From NCBI RefSeq assembly GCF_031143425.1, contig NC_090440.1:1265901123-1265965122 (forward strand): DNA of 64,000 bases. Reading direction: 5' to 3'. The notes under the pieces were generated by a model. The model saw only the letters and a program-made list of their open reading frames with translations. It was not told where the DNA came from and ran no database searches. Below are positions 44,527 to 54,118 of this stretch, in pieces. The translations under genes and the position numbers were made by a program. Each line of letters starts with the position of its first letter. Within the stretch, counting starts at the first letter, position 1. This DNA comes from Pleurodeles waltl (lineage: Eukaryota; Chordata; Amphibia; Caudata; Salamandridae).

Positions 44527-45495
44527 TCATCCCTTGGTCAGGCCTATCTCCATAGGCTCCTCTGTGTCTTTTTTTTTAGGGCAATGCCGGGCAATATGAC
44601 CCCACTCTAAACAGTGATAACACTGGGGACCATGGCTTGTGTGGCCCGAGGGACCTGGACCAGCTAGTTGTGAGCGGTCAGTTCCGGGATTCACTACAGG
44701 CCGCAGCAGATGCATTCTAGGTATAACCGGTTGGGCCAGAGGTGGAGGGGCCCGACTAACGGTAGCCCGGAAGTCTGATCCTGTATGATAAGCACAGGCG
44801 AGCTCTATGGCTGTTTCATTCGTGAGTCCAGGATGTTGTCGTACCCAGTTCCGGGTGGTAGGTGGTAAAGCATCTAAGTACTGTTCTAACACTATGATGT
44901 CAAACATGTCTTCTCTTGTGTTCTCTGTGGGATGTAACCACCTCCCTGCTGCATGTTGGACTCTATAATATAAGGTACGGGGGTTCTCCTGATGCTGCCA
45001 TTTCATTTGTCTAAACCTGGTGCGATAACTCTCACTATCCAAACCTTCTCTTTCTAAAATGGTTTTCTTAAGGTCTTTATATGGAAGATTACCACTCGGG
45101 TTAATAGCTTGATATGTTGTTTGTAAATGGCCGGTGAGTAGGGGGGCAATATACTGACCCCATTTATCCTCTGGCCAGTTAGCAGTGCTGGCCACCCTTT
45201 CAAAGTTTGTGAAGAAAGAGTCGGGGTCTTCCTGCTCCTGATATCGTTGCAACACACTACTCGGTACTGTGGGGTGTACCTTTGTATGAGCGATGGTATT
45301 GGTAAGTTTACCCAATGCTGTCTCATGTACCAGTTGGTTATTGGCCATAATCGTTGCCTGGCTCTTAAGGGCTGTCTGTAGCGCCTCTCGCTCCTCTTTG
45401 GCTTCTTTCATTTGTTGTTCCCATATTAACTGGAGATGCCATTGCCCTTCTGCCAGCTGAGCGATTACGTCTGCCATTGTTGCCTTTTCTTCCAT
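44527..45495 (-). CDS. gag: Gag of the Gmr1-type element
   Basis: An intact frame of 322 codons, starting at ATG 45,495 only 20 bp after the primer-binding site. It has an N-terminal coiled coil (MADVIAQLAEGQWHLQL), then a Ty3/gypsy capsid (PDSFFTNFERVASTANW, RFRQMKWQHQENPRTLYYR, LEQYLDALPPTTRNWV). Near the end is one zinc knuckle, CYHCLEWGHIARHC, which binds RNA. The frame ends at TGA 44,527-44,529, and the protease follows in the same frame, so Gag-Pol may have been a single polyprotein or made by stop readthrough. Particle assembly and RNA packaging in the cytoplasm are the expected roles. Confidence 0.9.
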   Translation of the reverse strand: MEEKATMADVIAQLAEGQWHLQLIWEQQMKEAKEEREALQTALKSQATIMANNQLVHETALGKLTNTIAHTKVHPTVPSSVLQRYQEQEDPDSFFTNFERVASTANWPEDKWGQYIAPLLTGHLQTTYQAINPSGNLPYKDLKKTILEREGLDSESYRTRFRQMKWQHQENPRTLYYRVQHAAGRWLHPTENTREDMFDIIVLEQYLDALPPTTRNWVRQHPGLTNETAIELACAYHTGSDFRATVSRAPPPLAQPVIPRMHLLRPVVNPGTDRSQLAGPGPSGHTSHGPQCYHCLEWGHIARHCPKKKDTEEPMEIGLTKG

Positions 45496-45514
45496 GGTGG
45501 CGGGGTCTCCACAA

Positions 45515-45532
45515 ATCCCACTTCTGACACCA
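45515..45532 (-). promoter_or_regulatory. Primer-binding site, tRNA-Leu type
   Basis: On the minus strand TGGTGTCAGAAGTGGGAT lies two bases after the 5' LTR. It is complementary to the 3' end of vertebrate tRNA-Leu(CAA), as I recall that tRNA (acceptor end CCCACTTCTGACA plus CCA). Confidence 0.75.
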
Positions 45533-45534
45533 CT

Positions 45535-46610
45535 TGTAACCGTGTGGGTGTGGAGGAACCACTCCGGACTGCGTCATAGTCTTAAAAACAAAGGAATTTT
45601 ATTGATGATATGGAATGTGGCGTAAAGCAGGTAAGTTTGTTTCAGTCTTGAGTTGCTGGGTTTTTAGGTGGTGGGATGTTCTTGAGGTTAGGTCTTTACT
45701 CGTCTCTTTCTGTCTCTCTTGTTCACAGGTCGTTCCCTGGGAAGCGCATGTGGAGAGAAGAGAATAATAGCCGTAAGTGAACGTGATACTAGTATCTCTT
45801 TTGTTTCTTTATACTTTCTTTGTTGTCCCTGTCTTACTGCTCTTGATAAGGTTACATTCCTCACATTAGCCCAGGTTAGTATGTGCTTTTTCCTTCTGTT
45901 TCTTAGTGGTCTAACTCCTATTCTTTCTGTCTTTGTATTTTCCTTCCAGCGCTCAACCGTTCCTGTGCTCGGGTCTTGGCTGGCGCCTTTAAGGTGACGG
46001 TGGTCTATGGTGCCCGAAGGAAAGTTTTTACCTCTCCCTTGTCCTTGTTTGTTTCACTCTCTAACCCCTTTCCCTTTCCCCCAGTGCTCGTGCGTTTATG
46101 TTTTCTCGGTGTTTGTCCGTCCTCCCTCCCTTCACCCTGTGTTACCTTTTTCCCCCTGCCCCCCCCTTCTCACTCCGCTCCTTTATCTCTTTTGTACTTG
46201 CACTCATTCAGGGACGTAGTCCCACGCACCTGAATGGCCACACTTCTCCTGAAGCGTGGCGGGATGCTGTGTTTCGTCCTCCCGGTCGCCTGGAACAGGG
46301 GTGTCTGGCATTCGTCTTCCGGTTTCTCCTCCGCTACCCGGACAGGATCGCCGGCGCTGGTTCTCAGGTGGGCTCCACTCCTCGCCTTCCTCCGCTGGAG
46401 GTTCTCGGCAGTTGTTCTGTCATCCGCTTTCTCCTTCCAACCTCTCAATCCCACAAGTGCTGACAGCGGCACATTTGACCCTCTGGCGTCCCGCCACTGC
46501 GGATCTACTGACCAATCACGGGCAGATCGACCAGGAAGCTTCGGAGTAACAGGGGCAGAGTCAGCACAAGTGAGAGCCATGTGCGGGCGAACTGGTTCCA
46601 GCCCGTCACA
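45535..46610 (-). repeat. 5' LTR of the Gmr1-type element
   Basis: TGTAACCGTGTGGG to GCCCGTCACA, nearly identical to 32,032-33,108. On the minus strand AATAAA is near 45,598-45,604, close to the LTR end, as expected for the R/U5 boundary. Confidence 0.9.
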
Positions 46611-46682
46611 CCGGATGTGCGCCATTTTTTGCTGCAATAGCGTCACAAAGCGATGCAGCAAACAGTGCTAAGGAGCCCCACA

Positions 46683-47139
46683 ATGGATACCATAAGCCAG
46701 GAGAGACCCCAGGGAGACCTCAGTCTACCAGAAACCAGCCAGGAGGACACAGACAGGACCCAAGGGAGACACAAGAAGAAAAGGAAGTGTTGTTTCAGCG
46801 CAGAGGAGCATGAAATACTGGTCAGAGAGATGAGAGAGCACCAGCATCAACTCTTCATCACCTCTAAATTGCCAATTGGGAGGAGAGAGGCAATTTGGCA
46901 ACAAATTGTGGACAAGATTGACAGTGTGGCAGAGGTCAGGAGAACTGTCACCGAGTGTAAGAAACGCTGGCATGACTGCAAGTGCAGGACAAAGGAGAAA
47001 ATGGCAAGGAACAGGAAGGTAGCACTGCAGACTGGAGGTGGGAGTCCAGCACCGCAGGAGGCCCTGGAGGATATGGTTGCAGCTGTCACAGGAATTGCAG
47101 GACAGGACAGCGCAGACTTTCAGGAAACAACACATGCCA
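46683..47139 (+). pseudogene. Myb/SANT-like (NAIF1-like) protein, exon 1, Harbinger A
   Basis: The likely start is ATG 46,683 (MDTISQERPQG), matching the start of the B copy. The frame is open from 46,653. It encodes KKRKCCFSAEEHEILVREM, then LPIGRREAIWQQIVDKI, VRRTVTECKKRWHDCKC and RTKEKMARN. This is a three-helix Myb/SANT-like domain of the type carried by Harbinger partner proteins and by NAIF1. The partner would bind the transposon ends and bring the transposase into the nucleus. The exon ends at a GTAAGT donor (47,140), in the same phase as the B copy. Exon 2 lies 14 kb away at 61,100 because Harbinger B entered the intron. Exon 2 carries a stop, so the gene is dead. Confidence 0.8.
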
Positions 47140-48356
47140 GTAAGTGGCATGGGGGAACAAAATGCCTAAATGTCAAGTGCAAGAAGGGGGGGGTACATAC
47201 CTCCTACACAATGCATGTCAGCCATGGAAATCAGGCACGGCACAGGTGCATGGGCTGTACAGGGGCATCCAGGGGCACAGCACAACACATCACCAGCAAC
47301 CTTTGCATGGGGGTACACCACCATGCCAAGGCTGCTGGAAAAGCAAAAGCAGTTCAGGAAGGTACAGTAGAACGTAAAACTGGGCTGCTGTCACAGGATA
47401 GCTGATATTGTCAGAATGTAAACTAGGGGACAATGCCCAGTCTCAGGCCATTGCCTCAAGCGGCATTTACCATTGACAACACTTGCCACTACTACCTGTG
47501 CTGTGTATGCTGGTCAATTAGGAAATGGCAGTTAGGTGCCCATGGCACAAACACACTCAACATGAGGGTTCAGGATGACTACATGATCAATCCCCTTCAA
47601 TTCCTATCCAAGTGCAACTCTTGTCAACTGCTCTTTTCCATAGACTCAATAAACATCAGGCATTGTCACTTACATCATGAAGTACACAGCAGTAATCTCA
47701 TACCCATGCTGCCCATTCCAGGGTCTACCCGTTCCTGTGTTACAATAGCTGCAATGCCACCTCGCAACATCTCAACTGTCATACTTCTAAGACAACAGCA
47801 TTATGGGAGAGGACAAATGTGTGTAGCTAGTGAAACAAACCTGCACAGTGATAAGAGGAAACAGAACTCTGCCATGCCCATCAGTGCAATGCAATGTAGT
47901 ACACATACGCAAACATCAACATGACAAACTACCAATGCTGACACCTGTATCGTGTCATGCCAATACAATACATGGTATGGTGATAGGTCTCAGCAACGTA
48001 TAGGTGTATGTGAAATATCATAGACTGGGTCAGGACCATATTGTTATGTGTGGTGCTTGTGGCATCAGAACACCAACAAGCATTGCAAGGCCTTACCATG
48101 CTAATGGTAGCAGAGGGAGGGTTGAGTAGGACAAGAAGGTGGCAAGACACAATTTGGACAGAACTTACACCTAGAGGATGTGACACAGACAATTCCCCAA
48201 ACTGCCTCCACTACATGTGACATGCAGGTGTGGCAGAGGCCTGTGAGAATCCAAATATTAATGACAGGAACAATGAACGGGAACCCAGATTACAATGTTC
48301 CACCAATAGGAAGTCAGTGACGTCACATTACAACTGCCACAACTAAGACTACCTAA
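47140..48356 (+). other. Intron of the Harbinger A Myb-like gene, left part
   Basis: About 1.2 kb without coding signals. Its length equals that of the corresponding B intron (59,035-60,269). It ends ...ACTACCTAA, where Harbinger B begins. Confidence 0.7.
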
Positions 48357-48423
48357 GGGGCATATTTATACTCCGTTTGCGCCAATTGTGCGTCAAAAAA
48401 TTTGACGCACAATCAGCGCAAAC
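48357..48423 (+). repeat. Left terminal repeat and hairpin of Harbinger B
   Basis: After the terminal GGGGCATATTTATACTCC comes a near-perfect hairpin at 48,375-48,423: arms GTTTGCGC and ATTGTGCGTCAAA pair with TTTGACGCACAAT and GCGCAAAC. Further GCGTCA-type motifs follow up to 48,660. Confidence 0.8.
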
Positions 48424-48767
48424 GTTGCCCCATATCTAAACTCTGACGCCCGAGCCCGCGGACAACAAAATTCCGCCGTGTGCATCATTTCTTGGATGCG
48501 GCAACCCGCCCTGCGTTAATGATATGCAGGGTAGGCGTTCCCGTCCAAAAAATGACGCAAACGGCCGTGCGTCGTATTTATGCTTCCGGGCAAAAATGAC
48601 TCTCGGCCGGGAGGCGGAGCAAAAAAATGACGCACAGCCCGATGTGCGTTAAAATTTAACGCCTGGGTCAGGGCAGGCGTTAAAATGGGGCAAACACACC
48701 TGTATTTAATCAGAACACACAGAACAAACAGCAGAGCAGCAGAGCAGCAGAGCAGCAACAGGGAGAC

Positions 48768-50511
48768 ATGGAGGTGATTTTTATCCAGCGTGCACGTAGA
48801 CGCAGAGCCCAGCAGCAACAACAGCAGCTACAACAACACCAGCAGGGACCCCAAAGGCAGCGCAGAAGGCAGGAAAGGATATTCCGCCTAAGAACAACCC
48901 TGCATGGCCTTAGGGAACACAACATCATACAGAGGTACTGGTTGAACTGGCAGGCCATTCAGCAGCTGCTGCGCAACATTGAACCGCAGTTGGCCCCCAC
49001 TTTAGTGACACCCCGCACCATCCCAACAGAAACAAAGCTGCTTGCCGTACTTCACCTGCTGGCAAGTGGCTCATTTCAAACAACTGGTGCCCTGGTTGGC
49101 GGAATATCACAACCATCATTCTCCGCATTTCTGCCAAAAGTACTGGATGCCATCATTCACCTGACACCCCTCCACATCTGCTTCCCTAACACACTGCAGA
49201 AGCAGCAGGAAACTAAACAGGGGTTCTGCGCAATCAGTGGCTTCCCACACGTCCTTGGTGCAATCGACTGCACACACGTACGCCTTGTGCCACCTGCTGC
49301 AACAGAACACCTCTACCGCAACAGGAAGCACACACATTCAATCAACGTGCAGGCCATAGTCGATCACCAGGGATTGATCACCAACATCGTGGCAAAATAT
49401 CCTGGGAGTGTCCATGACTCATTCATCTTCCGTCACAGCACCATCAACCAACACTTCCAGGATGGACGGTATGGCAATGGACTACTTGTTGGTAAGTACA
49501 GAAACCTACTTATATACACAGTGCACAGCAACCCTCTAGGACACACAACACATACACCACAACAGCAACATCTAGACAGGAACACACTGAGGTCCTGACA
49601 TCACTAGCCATGTTTCTTAACTCACCATTGAACCTGTCACACATTGGAATTTACTGTACAGCCTAATGTGAAGACATTAATGAGTGTGGTTGCCAAAATG
49701 TCACCTTGCACATTTTAACTGTCACAATGACCTTTACATTAATACATTGCATAAGTTTCAAGGTATGGGATGTACAGGGTACTTTGATATGAACGTGTTA
49801 ACAACACTTCCAAATTTAAATGTGCATGGAATTATCATCTCACCCTCAGTGAAGACACACGGACACCTGTATCACAAGTCACAATGGTAGGGAGGGCACA
49901 CTGTACTGAAAATCCCAAAACATACTGCTGACAAACGGTTAGCAGACAAACACTTGCTCAGCCAAGGAAACAACACAATGCAGATGGTATAGCCTACAAG
50001 TATAGGATGTCACATTAGTACACAAAAGAGTCACACACAACACAAGACAACTACTGCCATTAAAGGTCTTTTCAATAGTGCCAGCTACATCTACATGATC
50101 CCATTCTGTGTTTTTCTTTCAGTTGATCAGGGGTATGGCATCCAGCCATGGCTAATGACACCATTTGGGAACCCGAGTACTGCTGCAGAGCGGGCATACA
50201 ACGACGCCCATAAGAGGACACGCAGCATTGTTGAGCGGACCTTTGGGATCCTCAAGTCAAGGTTCCGCTGCCTTGACATCACTGGCGGTAGCCTACTATA
50301 TTCCCCCGAGATGGTCTGTAGGATCATACTCACATGTGCAATATTGCACAACATTTGTGTAAAAAGGAACATTCCCCTCCTCGAACCAGACCCATACATG
50401 CCTGAAGACGAAGAAGAGGAGGATGCTGGCCTGCAACAGGAGGGGGAACAACCAAACACGGCTGCTGGAGTGCGTAGGCGCCAACACATTGTAAATAATT
50501 TCTTTTCATAA
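48768..50511 (+). CDS. Harbinger DDE transposase, two exons (HARBI1-like)
   Basis: Exon 1 is 48,768-49,491 (ends TTG before GTAAGT) and exon 2 is 50,123-50,511 (after TTTTTCTTTCAG). The 631 bp intron keeps the frame, giving about 370 residues, close to HARBI1. A Gln/Arg-rich N-terminus is followed by a helix-turn-helix region (TETKLLAVLHLLASGSFQTT) and the DDE core: Asp 167 (GAIDCTHV), Asp 217 (SVHDSF) and Glu 279 (SIVERTFGILKSRFRCL). All three acids are present. The end is acidic, then HIVNNFFS. It would cut and join transposon ends at short TA-rich targets in the nucleus, probably with the Myb-like partner. A TATA-like TATTTAA lies about 60 bp upstream of the ATG. Nothing in the frame is broken. 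Confidence 0.9.
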
Positions 50512-53290
50512 TTATCACCATCACCACTTAATGCACTATTGTAAATAAACACTGATAACAAACACCAGATCATGGTTTGGCCCATTCATTTCTGCCCACC
50601 TTTAGCTTGAAATATCTGAAGAAGAATGTCGTCTCATTGAGCAATAATGATATAACAATCATGACACAAAACAATACACCACAAATGTAATGGCCACCAT
50701 CCAATGGTCAAATACACACACAATGTAAATGACAGACATCCTGTACAGTTCACATTTGAAGGGCAATAGCTGAGGACCACACATATGACTCACATACATG
50801 TAGTAAACATGGATCATCGCAGCAGATGGCACACAACTAAAACACCATCACTCAACTAGTGGAAAACAGGCCTCATACATCAGGCAGTTCACATGCTAAT
50901 GCTTCAGGAACAGGAATGTAGTACTAGACTCTTGCCAACAGTAATTCCAACTACTTACTATCATTGCAATGACTATCTGTCACTAGAGTTACACATAAGC
51001 AGAACATACACAGCACAAGTGCTACACCTATGACAAGCATCCAGCACATCACATCCCATCTACATGTCAGCCCTTTTCTAAATACATTACACACACTTGC
51101 AGCTGCTCACACCCCACCTGTCTGAAGAGGTCCCTGGAATGCCGATTTGTGTACACTGAGATTCCCTCATCTACACACAGACACTCACAAGAGTCATCCA
51201 GTGTGCCACACCCTTTCCTATGCCTACCATTGTCATAGTACCATCTCACTGCATGGAACTCAGCTCATATAATACACTGGCTTAGAGTTTATAAGGCCTG
51301 GTATCACCTGTAGATTGATTCTTCTGTGAAAGGTACTATAGGCTATTTATCAGCAAATCCCATCTGACAGGAAGAGTGTGCCACTGATGGAGGCCACACC
51401 AGTGATCCCCTCCATGCACACCACCCAAATGTACATGCCCCGTCCCTGCTGATGCCTCCTACTGCATACATGTTTGAATTTCAGCTATGACATCATTAAG
51501 CTTTGACATTAATGTTGCCGTAGAAAACTTAATCAGGGTTCATGTGTCACCTTCAAAACAACACAGGACATACACAGTGTAACATCTCAACTGTCTGCTG
51601 CTCCCTCTGACCAGTCCTAGTCAGAACACTTGATCATGTAATTACTGAAAGAACTTGCTCCTGATTGACCCAGCATCCTGTCAGCCTGACTGGCACCTGT
51701 CTGTGGGTCACTCTACAGATACCTGGGGTCCACCTATGGACCACACATGCTGTCCAAAACCTCTTGTACCTCAGACACTAATTTGTCATTAGCCTCATCA
51801 ATGTATACTCAAATACATAGTATTGCATCATCTGACTGTTATTTGCATCCGATTTGTGACAGTGCCCTTGAATAGCCAAATCTTGGCCCTTCCGTTGTCT
51901 GGCCCTCATTAGTGCCTAAACTACAAAGTGTGACAGTGGACCAGGACCATAGTGTATGATGGTGTAAACGGCCTCCATCAAAACCAGCAACCTCAGATAA
52001 TGTCCATGAAAAGTCAACACATATGAAGACCCTGACTGTTCAAACACTGAGTAACATTGTTCAAATGATAAAGATGAGTTGTGTGTGTTGAATACCAGCC
52101 ATTTACTTCACAGAGGCTATGATGTTTCCTGATACATTACCATCCACAGAGGCCAACTTGAGTACAAATGTTGCAATGACACATGCCGGATCCAGACACC
52201 TGAGACATTCTCTCACTCAGCACACTAAGGTTGCCCAGTTGAATGTCTCATTACACGTTTTCAGTGACAGGGTGGGACCATCCATGTGTAGGTGACAATG
52301 TCCTCAATGGCTTCTCTCAAATTTTGCTACAAACAATACCCAATAGAAACAAGATTAGCTGCCACTAACTCATGAGGAGACCTGGAAGTTACAGTGACAA
52401 CATACACCCTGACAGTTGATACTGGATCAATATTGGACCACACACATGTACACGTACCATTCAATCAACAAAATATTTGCAAGCAGCCGATCACAGTAGT
52501 GTCCCAGTTGTAACCTAGCAGGAAGAATGAAACATGCCACTAAACCAGGTAATGCATAAAGGGCCACATACATCAACAACCTATTTGCTATCATGAGATA
52601 AGGAACGTTGAGATTTTGCAAAATATATCAATGCAAAATGGTATGTCAGATTTATCCAAAGAATCAATAGGGCAAACGTAAAATGGGCAAATGGGATTAC
52701 AGAATGGCAAACAGTGAATCATACCCTATTTGCTTCCATGAGCCTGCTGCTGAAGGTTTAGCATCACTGAATTTGGGAAACCCTTGGATATATTTGAAAG
52801 TCTGGAAGAGCAAACCCTAGGGTGCTGGGGGCCTAAGTCCACCTCTACTGCCCCCCAAATATACATTATTTATGCACATGTGAAGCACACACATGCATAA
52901 GGCGCATGTGTGCCCTACATGTCAAAAGTAAAACACATTTAAGATACATTAACTCGTAATTAGGACATGGTTACCCCCTTAAAAAGTGTAGGCGACAATT
53001 GCACTACCTATTTGGCCTTTATATAATTTGGATCACCGTGATAAATGTGGACACATTTTTGCTAAGGAATACATCCTGGTATCCCATTCATATTTTGAAA
53101 ATAGCCATCAGCAATTACCCACATATGTGTACAATTATGAGTAATATCCATTCTGACCAATCATTACTATTGCACTGTGAATACCTTCTATACATCCTAT
53201 AAGGGACATTTGCCATAGCTAACCCCAAATGTGTATCACTTAGCACCGTTTGGTCATGACAAAATTCATTTCTCAAATTGACAAATGAAA
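50512..53290 (+). other. Long spacer of Harbinger B between transposase and third gene
   Basis: About 2.8 kb with no convincing open frame and no recognised repeat. The opening part is presumably the transposase 3' UTR (AATAAA near 50,543). Confidence 0.6.
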
Positions 53291-53706
53291 GACATATTTG
53301 TCATAATGCGTCATATTTCCATGCATACAGCTTGTGCGTCATAATTTTTGACGCACAGGAGTGCAGATAATGCAGAGTCAAAAAATATTTTCAAAAATAG
53401 ATAGAATATCCTGCATAACATGGCCTCCATTTTTTTCCATAATGCGTCATATTTCCACGCATACAGCTTGTGAGTCATAATTTTTGACGCACAGGATTGC
53501 AGATAATGCAGAGTCAAAAATATTTTTCATATTTAGATATCATATTTTCCTGCGGCTTAATTTTCAACTCTAGAACTGTAAAATAAGCCTCAAACAAATA
53601 TGATAGACCAATGAAGAATTTTTTTTTGACTCTGCATTATTTGCACTCCTATGCGTCAAAAAATATGACGCACAAGCTGTATGCGTGAAAGAATGACGCA
53701 TAGCGG
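53291..53706. repeat. Triplicated inverted-repeat block upstream of the third gene
   Basis: An 80-bp unit occurs twice directly (from about 53,305 and 53,438; ATGCGTCATATTTCC, GCATACAGCTTGTG, TAATTTTTGACGCACAGGA, GCAGATAATGCAGAGTC). It occurs once inverted at about 53,625-53,705 (GACTCTGCATTATTTGCA, GACGCACAAGCTGTATGCG). The inverted copies can fold into a large hairpin. The GACGCA core is also found in the transposon ends. Confidence 0.8.
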
Positions 53707-54118
53707 GGGGAAAAACGGCGGCCATTTTCTGCAGGATGTGATGTAATAGGATATCCTGCTTACAGAATCTGTACAGTGGGTGTACTTTCACTTTCACTTT
53801 GCAGTCTCAGATTATTCTAGACTGTGTGGCTGTGTGCAAAGTGTTGTCCTGTGTATTAATGCTTTTGTGTCCAGTGTACCATCTCAATTGTGCTTTTGTC
53901 ATCATTGTCTTGTTGTTGAATACTGTCTGAGTCTGTGTTGTATTATTTTGTCAAGTCCAGTGTTTTATTTATTGTCTGTGGGAGTCTGTTGTGGGTACTG
54001 TAATATAGGGGTTAGTTGGGCTCTTCTTCTTAAGTTTTCTTTGTATTTCACCCCTCTACCTTTCCCCATTTCCCCCTTTTCCTTTTTCTACAACTTTTTC
54101 CCCTTTGTCAGTGCTGAC

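Larger units (their letters stand above)
32032..46610 (-). mobile_element. Gmr1-type Ty3/gypsy retrotransposon (gag-PR-IN-RT-RNaseH)
   Basis: LTRs of about 1,077 bp lie at 32,032-33,108 and 45,535-46,610. A perfect 5-bp duplication CCGGA flanks the element (32,027-32,031 and 46,611-46,615), and a Leu-tRNA primer site and purine tract sit in the right places. On the minus strand the order is Gag, protease, integrase, reverse transcriptase, RNase H, so integrase precedes reverse transcriptase. That is unlike ordinary Ty3/gypsy elements and is the mark of the Gmr1 group described in fish and amphibians. The LTRs look a few per cent different by eye in sampled stretches. Several stops and a nested 8.2 kb insertion make it inactive. 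Confidence 0.92.
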
